Positions 26,820 through 35,527 of a stretch of 64,000 bases of DNA are shown piece by piece. Numbering within the stretch: position 1 is the stretch's first letter; each line of letters starts with the position of its first letter. This DNA is from Comamonas testosteroni (GTDB lineage: Bacteria > Pseudomonadota > Gammaproteobacteria > Burkholderiales > Burkholderiaceae_C): the NCBI RefSeq assembly GCF_000761245.1, contig NZ_AWOR01000046.1:186001-250000 (forward strand), read 5' to 3'. Position numbers and translations under genes: made by a program. The notes beneath the pieces are model-generated. The model was not told the DNA's origin and searched no databases. It saw only the letters and a list, made by a program, of their open reading frames with translations.

Positions 26820-27000
26820 GCGATCTTACGCGATAACCTGGTGCACACGGCCCAATTCATCGGCTTGGCAGCCGCTTTCCTGCCGCCTGCGCAACGACCG
26901 GATATCGATCAGATGGGCCGGCGAGCTGGCGTGATGTCCTATCAGGCGGCTATCAAAATAGATAGCAATAAACGCTTTATCGTTAATTTGTTGAGGTCTT
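26820..27000. promoter_or_regulatory. AT-rich leader/promoter region of the cobG operon
   Basis: This stretch separates the VWA gene end from the riboswitch and must contain the riboswitch transcript's promoter. It is AT-rich at 26945-27000 and includes an inverted repeat GCTATC-AAAATA-GATAGC at 26949-26966. I cannot fix the -10/-35 elements with confidence. Confidence 0.45.
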
Positions 27001-27591
27001 TTATTGGGTGAATTTCAGCGGAAGTCGCAGCGTATCCGGCCAGGCCTTTGTCAGCCGCTCGGCACCGCCAAACAGACGCCTGTTCTGGCCCGCAGCGATT
27101 TCACAGTCCACCAGAATCTGTGCCACGACAGGTACAGGCCCGCGCTCCAGCTGCAGCACATCGGGGCTGCGGAAGTCGCTGAGCAGCCACAGGCAGGATG
27201 GTTGCCGGGAGTATCTGGCCGCCATCTGCCAGCCTGACTGCAGGGCATGGGCCAGCGGCGTGCCGCCACCGCCGCGCAGTGGCTCGATCAGATCGGCATT
27301 CCAGCGTGGCGCCCGCGTGGGCTCCAGCAGCCAATGCAGCTGTCCTGCGCCGAAGCACAGCAGGGCCACGGATTCGCGCTGCAGATAGGCCCGGCGCAAC
27401 CACTGCAGCAGCAAGCCCTTGGCCTGGGCAAATGCGCCGCTCTCCACCATGGAAGCCGAGCAGTCCAGCAGGAACAGGTGTTGCCTGCGCACAGCTCCCT
27501 CGGGCTGGCGCCAGCGCAGATGTGCGGGGGCCAGTGGCAGCCCCTGGCGCTGGCGCAGGGTGGCAGTCCAGTCAATGCTCGCCCCTGGCAT
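27001..27591 (-). CDS. VWA-domain protein, ChlD/BchD-like chelatase partner
   Basis: 196 residues from the ATG at 27591. Nearly all of it is a von Willebrand factor A domain with a full MIDAS: DCSAS (43-47), a GGGGTPLAHAL Thr loop and LLSDFRSPD. It resembles the C-terminal half of magnesium-chelatase D subunits. With the ChlI-like ATPase just upstream and cobN before that, it probably forms the AAA+/VWA motor for cobalt insertion. The frame remains open upstream into the end of the ATPase gene without an obvious start, so the true N-terminus may be longer. Confidence 0.8.
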   Translation of the reverse strand: MPGASIDWTATLRQRQGLPLAPAHLRWRQPEGAVRRQHLFLLDCSASMVESGAFAQAKGLLLQWLRRAYLQRESVALLCFGAGQLHWLLEPTRAPRWNADLIEPLRGGGGTPLAHALQSGWQMAARYSRQPSCLWLLSDFRSPDVLQLERGPVPVVAQILVDCEIAAGQNRRLFGGAERLTKAWPDTLRLPLKFTQ

Positions 27592-27668
27592 CTTGTGGAT
27601 GCTGGGTGCAGCATGGCTGGCCAGGGAGAGGCCATGGTTTTCGGAGCCGACTTGCCCCCGGCCGCCGC

Positions 27669-28883
27669 TCAGCGCAGCGGACCGGAGGCTCGGGCTTTTT
27701 TTGCGGCCAGGGCCTCCAGGGCTGCCTGTGCCATGGCGTCGGCCTGTTGAGCCTCGAAGACGACGCTGCTCACGGCTTGAGCCTGGCCCCAGCCGGCAGG
27801 CGGCTGTTCGAGGCCCGGGCCAGCATCTTGAGGCAAGGAGCTCGTGGCGCCGGGCTCGCGGGTGGCCGGTGAATGAGAGGCTGGCGCCTGGGTATCAGGC
27901 TCTGTGCGGCCTGCTCCGCCCGTGCCCGACGGTGTGGCAGGCGTTGCCGGCGGCTGGGCGGAAGGCGTGGCTGCGGGGGGCTGCCGCAGCTGGCTGGCGC
28001 TGTCCGGGGGGGACTGGCTGGCGCGATGCTGCAGCACCAGTGGCGCGACTTCGGCCACATGTGCTGGCGTGATGCTGTGACTGCCTTGCCAGGCCGCCAG
28101 GGCGCGTGCAGCGCGAAGCATGACCAGGTCGGCGCGCAGCCCGTCGACCTGGGCGGCAATGCACTGCAGGGCCACGGCCTCGTGGATGGCATCGCTCCAT
28201 GCCAGCTCCGAGGGATTGCGGCAACGGCTGCGGGCCTGCGCCAGCTGTTGACGAATCTCCTGCTGGCGGGACGCATGGGATTGCACAAAGCCCTGGGGGT
28301 CCAGGTCAAAGCGCAGCCTGGCCTTGACGATGCTGCTGCGCAGCTGCGGGTCCTGGGCATTGTCCAATTGCACACAAAGGCCCAGGCGGTCCAGCAGCTG
28401 CGGGCGCAGCATGCCTTCCTCGGGGTTCATGGTGCCGATCAGCACAAAGCGCGCGGCATGGCTGTGCGAGATGCCGTCGCGCTCTATGCGATTGATGCCG
28501 GAGGCAGCCACGTCAAGCAGCACATCGACGATGGCATCGGGCAGCAGATTGATTTCATCGACATAGAGCACGCCGTCGTGCGCCTTGGCGATCAGCCCTG
28601 GAGCGAAGCCCACTTCGTGGCCCGAAAGCGCCTTGGACAGGTCCAGGCTGCCGGTCACATGCTCGATGGAGGCACCTAGCGGCAGGGTGACGAAAGGCGC
28701 AGGGGCCAGCAGATCTGCCAGCGCACGGGCCGCGGTGGACTTTGCCGTGCCGCGCGGCCCCCGGATCAGCACGCCGCCCAGTTGCGGCTCTATCGCGGCC
28801 AGCAGCAGGGCCTGTACCAGGGTGGGCTGCCCCTGTATGGCAGAGAGTGGGAATACGGGTGCCGGATCGTGGTTCGGGCTCAT
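27669..28883 (-). CDS. ChlI-like AAA+ ATPase, chelatase subunit
   Basis: 404 residues. AAA+ core at about 10-310 with Walker A GPRGTAKST (42-50), Walker B VLYVDEINLL (Asp109/Glu110) and sensor segment LIGTMNPEEG, as in magnesium-chelatase I subunits. The C-terminal 90 residues are Pro/Ala/Ser-rich and look disordered. The ATG overlaps the cobN stop (ATGA). Some proteobacteria use ChlI/ChlD-like pairs with CobN in place of CobS/CobT; position argues for that here. Confidence 0.88.
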   Translation of the reverse strand: MSPNHDPAPVFPLSAIQGQPTLVQALLLAAIEPQLGGVLIRGPRGTAKSTAARALADLLAPAPFVTLPLGASIEHVTGSLDLSKALSGHEVGFAPGLIAKAHDGVLYVDEINLLPDAIVDVLLDVAASGINRIERDGISHSHAARFVLIGTMNPEEGMLRPQLLDRLGLCVQLDNAQDPQLRSSIVKARLRFDLDPQGFVQSHASRQQEIRQQLAQARSRCRNPSELAWSDAIHEAVALQCIAAQVDGLRADLVMLRAARALAAWQGSHSITPAHVAEVAPLVLQHRASQSPPDSASQLRQPPAATPSAQPPATPATPSGTGGAGRTEPDTQAPASHSPATREPGATSSLPQDAGPGLEQPPAGWGQAQAVSSVVFEAQQADAMAQAALEALAAKKARASGPLR

Positions 28884-31800
28884 TGGGAAAGTTGTCCTTC
28901 CATGAATTCTTCGTGCTCCAGCATCTGGGCCAGCAGGCTCTGGTGATGTTCGCCAGGCTGCTCCCACATGCCGCGGTCTATGGCCTCCAGCAGGCGCGAG
29001 ACGATATCGCCCAGCGCTTGAGGATTGTGCTGGCGCAGAAACTGGCGCACGCTCTCGTCTTCGACATAAGCCTGGGTGACCATGGCGTAATGCTGGTCCG
29101 AGACCAGCGCTGTGGTGGCATCGAAGCCGAACAGATAGTCCACTGTGGCCGCCATCTCGAAGGCGCCCTTGTAGCCGTGGCGCATGGCGCCCGCAATCCA
29201 CTTGGGGTTGGTGACTCGGGCGCGCACCACACGGCCGATCTCCTCGGCCAGGGAGCGGATCTTGGCAGACTGAGGATTGCCATGGTCGCCATGATAGATG
29301 GCAGGCTCGCCGCCGCCCAGGTGGCGCACGGCCGCCACCATGCCGCCCTGATGCTGGTAGTACTCGCTGGAGTCCAGCAGGTCATGCTCGCGGCTGTCCT
29401 GGTTCTGCAGCACCACATCGAGTGCCTGCAGACGCCGCTCCAGCGCGGCGCGGGCCGGCACGCCATCGGCCTGCTGGCCGTAGGCATAGGCACCCCAGTG
29501 CAGGTAGTGGCGAGCAAAGTCACCCGCATCGGTCCACTGGCCGGTACGCAGCATCTCATGCATGCTGGCACCATAGCTGCCGGTGGGCGCTCCGAAAACG
29601 CGCCACAGCGCCTGTTCGCGGGCCGCGTCGGCGCTCAGGCCCTGGTCCATGGCAGTTTGCGTGTCACGCAGCATGCGGGAGCGGATAGGGTTGTCCTCGG
29701 CGTCCTCATCCAGCTCGGCCACGGCACGTACCGCGGCATCGAACATCTGCACCACGTTGGGAAAGGCATCGCGGAAAAAGCCGCTGATGCGCAGCGTCAC
29801 GTCAACGCGCGGGCGACGCAGGCCCACGGCAGGAATGATTTCGAAGTCGGTCACGCGCTGGCTGCCGGCCGCCCATTTGGGACGCACCCCGATCAGGGCA
29901 AAGGCCTGGGCGATATCGTCGCCGCCGGTACGCATGGTGGCTGTTCCCCAGACGGAAAGACCGATGGCCTGAGGATATTCGCCATGCTCCTGCAGATAGC
30001 GCTCCAGCAGGCGCTGTGCGGACTGCTGCCCCAGCGCCCAGGCAGTCTGGGTGGGGACGGCACGGGTATCCACGGTGTAGAAGTTGCGCCCCGTGGGCAA
30101 GGTGTCGCAGCGCCCGCGCGAGGGCGAGCCGCTGGGCCCGGGCGGCACAAAGCGACCTTGCAGTGCGCGCGAGAACTGCAGTAGCTCCTGTGGGCCGCAG
30201 GCGTCCAGTGAAGGTGCAATCTGCTGCTCTATGCGCGTCAGCACTTGTCGTGTGTGCGGCCAGTCGCGGGCCAGCGCGGGATTGGCAATGACCTGCAAGG
30301 CCAGCAGCTCGAGCCGCTCGCGCGTGTCGCCGCCATGGCGCCAGGTGCCGGCATCCTGCTGCTGCAGCGCGGCCGGGTGTGGGCCATTCCAGGGGGCTGC
30401 GGCATCCATGTCCAGCGGGTTCCAGTCCATGTCCGGCAGCAGGTCGGTAGTCAGCGCGTTGAGCAGGCCTTGCTCGTCGCCGCCACTGCCCGGATAGCGC
30501 GCCAGCGAGAGCAGGGTGGATTCGCGCAGCTGGCCCTGTGGCGAGCTGCCGAAGATATGCAGACCGTCGCGGATCTGGGTTTCCTTGAGTTCGCACAGAT
30601 AGGCATCGATGCGTTCCAGCAACTGCTCGTCGGCATCGGGTTGCGCGCTCGCAGCTTCAAGGCCTAGCTCGCGCAGCAGATCCTGCTGTCTGGCGCAGTC
30701 CAGAATCTGTTTGCGCAGCAGGCTGGAGCGGCGCAGATCGACCAGCAGGGCTTCGTAGTATTCGTCCACCAGGCGTTCCAGCTCCTGCATGGGGCCGTGG
30801 TTTTCGGCGCGCGTGAGCGGCGGCATCAGATGGTCGATGATGACGGCCTGGCTGCGGCGCTTGGCCTGCGCCCCTTCGCCGGGGTCGTTGACGATGAAGG
30901 GATAGACATGCGGCAGCGGGCCGAGAATGGCATCGGGCCAGCATTGCTGCGACAGCGCCAGGCTCTTGCCCGGCAGCCATTCCAGATTGCCATGCTTGCC
31001 CACATGGACCATGGCGTCCACGCCAAACACATCGCGCAGCCAGAAGTAGAACGCAAGATAGTGATGGGGCGGCACCAGCTCGGCGTCGTGATAGCTGGCG
31101 TAGTCATTGCGCCCGTCGAGCGCGCGTGCGGGCTGTATGCCCACGAAGACATGGCCCAGCTGCAGGCCGGCAATCATGAACCAGCCATCGCGCAGCATGG
31201 GGTCTTGCTCGGGCGCACCCCAGCGCTCGGCTATGGTCTGGGCCATGTCGCCGGGCAGCTGTGCCAGGCGCTGTTGATAGGCCTGCAGCGAATAGCCCTG
31301 GCTTGCAGGGCGCAGCGGCCATTTTTTGGGGTCATTGGCGATGCCTTGCTGCAGCAGGCCCATCAGCGCCAGGCCGCAGTCGGGCCGCGCAGCAGCATCT
31401 CCCAGCTGCCAGCCGTCACGTGCCAGCTGATCCAGCAGGGCAATGACGGATTCCGGCGTATCGAGACCCACACCGCTGCCCATGCGTGCCTCGCTGCCCG
31501 GGTAGTTGGCCAGTATCAGCGCGGCCTTCTTCTGAGCTGCAGGCTTGCTGCGCAGCCGGCACCAGCGCCAGGCCAGCTCGGCAATCCAGGCGACGCGGTC
31601 GGGCTCGGCCTGGTAGCTGATCACATCGGTCTGCGTCAGCTCGCAGCGATGGGCCAGGCCCTTGAAGCTCATGGCGCGCGTCATGATGCGGCCGTCCATC
31701 TCGGGCAGCACCACCTGCATGGCAATGTCGCGCGGGCGCAGGCCCTGGCTGTCGGCCAGCCAGTCTTCGCGGTTGCTGCCGCTGGCGATGACCTGCAGCA

Positions 31801-32716
31801 CGGGAATGTCGCCGGCCAGCGCGTCGGCCGCCTCGCCGGTGCGCGCATGTTCTCCGAGAGCCGCAAACGCCGTGGTGTTGAGAATGATCTGCACCTGGTG
31901 GGTGATGCACAGGGAGCGCAGCGTCTGCAGGCACAACCCGTCCTTGAGCGACTCCAGGGCCAGCGGCAGCGGGTTCAGGCCGCGCGCGAGCAGGGCCTCG
32001 GCCATGGCATCGAAGGCCTCGGTATTGGCCGCCAGCAGGTGCGAGCGGTAGAAGACCAGCATGGCCACGGGTGCTCCAGGCGTCCAGCGTGCCTGCAGGT
32101 CGTCCAGGCCCGGAAGATGCCCTGCATCGTCATCCATCCAGGCCTGTGGTACATGCACGGCCACGGGGGGCAGCACCCGCACGGGCGCTGCCTCGCGGCC
32201 CTGGTTCAGGCCCCAGGCTGCCGCCATGCGCAGGAACTCGCGGGCATTGCCCAGACCGCCGGCGCGCAGGTATTGCCACAGCGCACGGCTTTGCTCGGGC
32301 TCCAGCGTACCTTTGGCCAGCAGCTCCGGATCTTCCTGGTTGTCGCCCGAGAACATGGCCAGCTTCTGGCCCTTGCGGCGCGCCAGCTTTTGCAACTGCT
32401 CGATGCCGTAGGGCCAGGTGGACTCGGCTCCCAGATGATCGACGATGACCAGCCTGGCATGCTGCAGCACCTCGTCGATATACAGATCGAGCGAGGCGCT
32501 CTGGCGTAGATGCAGCAGGTTGGCCAGGCGTAGCGTGGGCGTGGACCCAGCGGCCTGGGGCTCGGCCTGCAGCCATATCCGGTAGGCATCTGCCAGCAGC
32601 GACAGCGTGGTGTCGGCAGAGCTGAGCACCACCATGTCGGCAGGCGTCTGGTCCAGACGGGTGACGATGCTGTCGTCTTCGACAAAGCCGCCGGGGCGGG
32701 AGCTGAGCAGGTGCAT
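28880..32716 (-). CDS. cobN: Cobaltochelatase subunit CobN
   Basis: 1278 residues, the size normal for CobN, the large subunit that holds hydrogenobyrinic acid a,c-diamide and inserts Co2+ with ATP hydrolysis by partner AAA+ subunits. Recognisable segments are VHVGKHGNLEWLPGKSLALS near residue 570, PFIVNDPGEGAQAKRR, and the C-terminal GSYGASMHEML and WIAGAMRHGYKGAFEMA. It is followed directly by ChlI- and ChlD-like genes and preceded by cobW. No frameshift was seen. Confidence 0.95.
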   Translation of the reverse strand: MHLLSSRPGGFVEDDSIVTRLDQTPADMVVLSSADTTLSLLADAYRIWLQAEPQAAGSTPTLRLANLLHLRQSASLDLYIDEVLQHARLVIVDHLGAESTWPYGIEQLQKLARRKGQKLAMFSGDNQEDPELLAKGTLEPEQSRALWQYLRAGGLGNAREFLRMAAAWGLNQGREAAPVRVLPPVAVHVPQAWMDDDAGHLPGLDDLQARWTPGAPVAMLVFYRSHLLAANTEAFDAMAEALLARGLNPLPLALESLKDGLCLQTLRSLCITHQVQIILNTTAFAALGEHARTGEAADALAGDIPVLQVIASGSNREDWLADSQGLRPRDIAMQVVLPEMDGRIMTRAMSFKGLAHRCELTQTDVISYQAEPDRVAWIAELAWRWCRLRSKPAAQKKAALILANYPGSEARMGSGVGLDTPESVIALLDQLARDGWQLGDAAARPDCGLALMGLLQQGIANDPKKWPLRPASQGYSLQAYQQRLAQLPGDMAQTIAERWGAPEQDPMLRDGWFMIAGLQLGHVFVGIQPARALDGRNDYASYHDAELVPPHHYLAFYFWLRDVFGVDAMVHVGKHGNLEWLPGKSLALSQQCWPDAILGPLPHVYPFIVNDPGEGAQAKRRSQAVIIDHLMPPLTRAENHGPMQELERLVDEYYEALLVDLRRSSLLRKQILDCARQQDLLRELGLEAASAQPDADEQLLERIDAYLCELKETQIRDGLHIFGSSPQGQLRESTLLSLARYPGSGGDEQGLLNALTTDLLPDMDWNPLDMDAAAPWNGPHPAALQQQDAGTWRHGGDTRERLELLALQVIANPALARDWPHTRQVLTRIEQQIAPSLDACGPQELLQFSRALQGRFVPPGPSGSPSRGRCDTLPTGRNFYTVDTRAVPTQTAWALGQQSAQRLLERYLQEHGEYPQAIGLSVWGTATMRTGGDDIAQAFALIGVRPKWAAGSQRVTDFEIIPAVGLRRPRVDVTLRISGFFRDAFPNVVQMFDAAVRAVAELDEDAEDNPIRSRMLRDTQTAMDQGLSADAAREQALWRVFGAPTGSYGASMHEMLRTGQWTDAGDFARHYLHWGAYAYGQQADGVPARAALERRLQALDVVLQNQDSREHDLLDSSEYYQHQGGMVAAVRHLGGGEPAIYHGDHGNPQSAKIRSLAEEIGRVVRARVTNPKWIAGAMRHGYKGAFEMAATVDYLFGFDATTALVSDQHYAMVTQAYVEDESVRQFLRQHNPQALGDIVSRLLEAIDRGMWEQPGEHHQSLLAQMLEHEEFMEGQLSQ

Positions 32717-32780
32717 GGTTCAAAAACAGTAGCTGATGGCGCTTTTCAGCAAAGGGCTAGAGCCGGTTTCGGCTAATTTC

Positions 32781-33836
32781 TCAGACTTCGGCGCTTTTCA
32801 GCGCCTGCTGCAGCACGGCGGCGTCGAGTTGCTTGCCAATGAATACCAGGCGCGTAGCGGCAGTCTCGCCCACGGTCCAGGCACGGTCGAAATAGGCATC
32901 AAAACGGCGGCCCACGCCCTGCACCAGCAGACGCATCTTCTTGCCAGGCAGAGCGGCAAAGCCCTTGACGCGCAGCACGCCATGTTGCTCCACGATGGCT
33001 TGCAACGCCTGCATCAGACGCTCGCGGTCCACGGCACCCAGGTCCAGGTGCAGGGAGTCGAAGGCATCGTGGTCATGGTCTTCGTCATGGTCATGGTGGC
33101 TGTGCTTGTCGTCGATCGACAGCTCGGCGGCGCGATGCTGGCCCAGCAGCACGTTCAAGGGCACCTGGCCCTGCACGGCTTCGATCATCTTCACGCTGGC
33201 AGGTACTTCTTCGGCCACCAGGGCACGTACCTGGCCGAGTTGCTCGGCCGTGACCAGATCGGCCTTGGACAGCACCACCAGGTCGGCGGCCGAGAGCTGA
33301 TCCTCGAACAGCTCATGCAGGCTGGCGTCATGGTCCAGATTGGGGTCGGCCTGACGCTGTTCGTCGACGGCATGCGGGTCATGGGCAAACTGGCCGGCGG
33401 CCGCAGCGGGCGTATCGACCACGGTGACCACCGAATCGACAGTGAAGACATTGGCGATGTCGGGCCACTGGAAGGCCTGGACCAGGGGCTTGGGCAGGGC
33501 CAGACCACTGGTTTCGATCAGCAGCACATCGATGTCGGCGCGGCGCTCGGCCAGAGCCTTCATGACGGGGAAGAACTCTTCCTGAACGGTGCAGCACATG
33601 CAGCCGTTGGCCAGCTCGTAGATCTGGCCCGACTGCATATCCGCGCCGCCTTCTTCCTTGCAGCCTATGGCGCAGGTCTTGAGGATTTCGCCGTCAATGC
33701 CCAGTTCGCCGAACTCGTTGACGATGACCGCCACGCGCAGGCCCTTGGCCTGCTCGAGAATATGGCGCATCAGCGTGGTCTTGCCGCTGCCGAGAAAGCC
33801 GGTGACGATGGTGGCGGGGATTTTGGTGGTTTGCAT
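32781..33836 (-). CDS. cobW: CobW family GTPase / metallochaperone
   Basis: 351 residues of the G3E family. Walker A GFLGSGKTT (13-21), the metal-binding CMCC motif at 79-82, ETSGLALPKPL as switch, and SKADLV as the NKXD-like base-recognition motif. A His/Asp-rich stretch at about 243-260 (HSHHDHDEDHDHD) precedes the CobW C-terminal domain. CobW probably delivers cobalt to the chelatase; placement before cobN fits. The gap to cobN is about 65 bases. Confidence 0.94.
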   Translation of the reverse strand: MQTTKIPATIVTGFLGSGKTTLMRHILEQAKGLRVAVIVNEFGELGIDGEILKTCAIGCKEEGGADMQSGQIYELANGCMCCTVQEEFFPVMKALAERRADIDVLLIETSGLALPKPLVQAFQWPDIANVFTVDSVVTVVDTPAAAAGQFAHDPHAVDEQRQADPNLDHDASLHELFEDQLSAADLVVLSKADLVTAEQLGQVRALVAEEVPASVKMIEAVQGQVPLNVLLGQHRAAELSIDDKHSHHDHDEDHDHDAFDSLHLDLGAVDRERLMQALQAIVEQHGVLRVKGFAALPGKKMRLLVQGVGRRFDAYFDRAWTVGETAATRLVFIGKQLDAAVLQQALKSAEV

Positions 33837-33884
33837 GGATCACTCTCCGGATGGGAATCAACAGGGAAATTCGACAGGGAAAAC

Positions 33885-34715
33885 TTATTCGTGCAGTGCA
33901 GGCTGTGGTCCATGCACGCGCAGGTGTTCGTGGGGACAGTCCTGCTGCTGCACATGGGCTGTTAGTACGGGCTCGATCGTCGTGGCATCCATGGGGCCAT
34001 ACCACACGCCTTCGGGGTAGGCGATCATCAGCGGGCCATGGTTGCACGGGTACTGGCAACTGGTTTGCAGCAGCATCACCTGCTTTTTGAGCAGTGGGTT
34101 TTGCTGCACGGTGCGCGCCAGTTGCGGCCACAGCGCGACGGCTCCCTTGGCCGCGCAGCGCGGGCCCACGCACCACAGCACATGGTGCTGGTGCTCCGGC
34201 ACTTGGGACCAGGCTTTGGGGTCGCGCTCCCAGTCCTCATCGGCCAGCAATTGTGGCACCTCGGGCTGCTGCAGCGCGCTGGGAATGGTGGTGGCCAGCA
34301 GCTCGGCCAACGCCGGCAACTGCAGCAGGGGTTGAGCAAACACGATGCGAGGGGCGTGTTTGCCGGGTTGCCCTGAAGCCTGTTGCTTGGCGCGCCAGCG
34401 CATGATGAGCTTGTGCAGCCAGCGGCGCAGCGAAGGCTCGTCGGGCACCATGACAGGCAGGATCAATATCTGATCGGCATCGGCGCACAGGTCCAGCGCT
34501 TCGGGCAAGGCAGGCTGTGCTCGGTCCACAAAGGCGGGTTGCACACGCAGCACAGGCGCTTGTGCGGCAGCCAGCCGGGCCTCAAGCTGCGTTGCCAGGT
34601 CGCTCAGTTCCGTCAGGCCGCCCGCATAGGCCGCACCGCGACTGAGCAGTACGATGGCCAGGTCGGCGTTGGCTGCAGGTAAAGAGGGCGTGGGCTCAGT
34701 GCAGGTCTGGGTCAT
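33885..34715 (-). CDS. CbiX-like domain fused to a [2Fe-2S] thioredoxin-like ferredoxin domain
   Basis: 276 residues. The N-terminal 150 residues resemble the CbiX/SirB chelatase fold (LAIVLLSRGAAYAGG, ADQILILPVMV). The C-terminal part (about 175-270) is a thioredoxin-like ferredoxin with Cys182, Cys187, Cys220 and Cys224 (CVGPRC ... SCQYPC). The usual catalytic His of the GHGSR loop is replaced (LLSRG), and I see no His at the second chelatase position, so chelatase activity is doubtful. The location between the importer and cobW suggests a cobalt or redox role in B12 synthesis. The gene overlaps btuD by four bases. Confidence 0.72.
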   Translation of the reverse strand: MTQTCTEPTPSLPAANADLAIVLLSRGAAYAGGLTELSDLATQLEARLAAAQAPVLRVQPAFVDRAQPALPEALDLCADADQILILPVMVPDEPSLRRWLHKLIMRWRAKQQASGQPGKHAPRIVFAQPLLQLPALAELLATTIPSALQQPEVPQLLADEDWERDPKAWSQVPEHQHHVLWCVGPRCAAKGAVALWPQLARTVQQNPLLKKQVMLLQTSCQYPCNHGPLMIAYPEGVWYGPMDATTIEPVLTAHVQQQDCPHEHLRVHGPQPALHE

Positions 34716-35527
34716 AGCAGCTCATCCGGCATGAATTCGATCACGGGCTTGCCCGTGCGTGCGCTGGTGTGCACCTGGGCGTGCACGCCGTAGACACGGG
34801 CAATGGTCTCGGGCGTCAGCACCTCGGCTGGAGTGCCTTGCGCCACCAGCGCACCGTGCTGCAAAAGGTAGATGCGGTCGCAGTAATGCGCGGCCAGCGG
34901 CAGCTCGTGCAGAGCGGCCAAAGTGGTCAGGCTCAGGCCGCGAATCAGATTCATCAGCTCGAACTGGTGGCGCACGTCGAGATGGTTGGTGGGCTCATCC
35001 AGCACCAGCAGCGGTGCCTGCTGGGCCAGTGCGCGGGCCATGAGCACGCGCTGCTTTTCACCGCCCGAGAGTGTGGAAAACATGCGCTCGGCCAGTGACA
35101 GGGCCTGTACCCGCGCCAGCGACTGGGTGACGATGGCAAAGTCTTGCGCGCTGTCCTTGTCAAAGGCGCTTTGGTGCGGCGTGCGCCCCATCAGCACCAC
35201 ATCGCGCACGCGCAGATCGAACTCGTTGGCATTTTCCTGTGCCAGCACGGCCATGGCACGGGCGTTGTCGCGGGCACTGTGCCGCCAGACGTCGCGCTCC
35301 TGCATGAAAACCGTGCCACTTGCGGGCTTGAGGATGCGGTAGATCATGCGCAGCAGCGTGGACTTGCCACTGCCGTTGGGCCCGAGCAGGCCCACGAACT
35401 GGCCGCTGCTCACCTGCATGCTGACATCGCGCACGATGTGCGCCGCTGCGGCCTGAAAGTTGAGCTGACTGGCCTGCAAAAGCAGCTTGCACTGGCTGGG
35501 TGCCTGAGCTTGATGGGCTTGGAACAT
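34712..35527 (-). CDS. btuD: BtuD/FecE-type ABC transporter ATP-binding protein
   Basis: 271 residues. Walker A LLGPNGSGKSTLL, Q-loop LAQENANEF, signature LSGGEKQRVLMARALA, Walker B LLVLDEPTNHLD and a switch His in AALHELPLAA. It belongs to the class that powers FecCD-type permeases for siderophores, haem or cobalamin. The ATG at 35527 overlaps the permease stop (TGATG); a start at 35563 would lie inside the permease gene. The cobalamin substrate is inferred from the riboswitch-controlled neighbours. Confidence 0.85.
   Translation of the reverse strand: MFQAHQAQAPSQCKLLLQASQLNFQAAAAHIVRDVSMQVSSGQFVGLLGPNGSGKSTLLRMIYRILKPASGTVFMQERDVWRHSARDNARAMAVLAQENANEFDLRVRDVVLMGRTPHQSAFDKDSAQDFAIVTQSLARVQALSLAERMFSTLSGGEKQRVLMARALAQQAPLLVLDEPTNHLDVRHQFELMNLIRGLSLTTLAALHELPLAAHYCDRIYLLQHGALVAQGTPAEVLTPETIARVYGVHAQVHTSARTGKPVIEFMPDELL

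Noticed and set aside
30797-32509. 570-codon plus-strand frame opposite cobN
   Set aside because: Antisense shadow of cobN with Gln/Ala/His-rich composition typical of complemented GC-rich genes.
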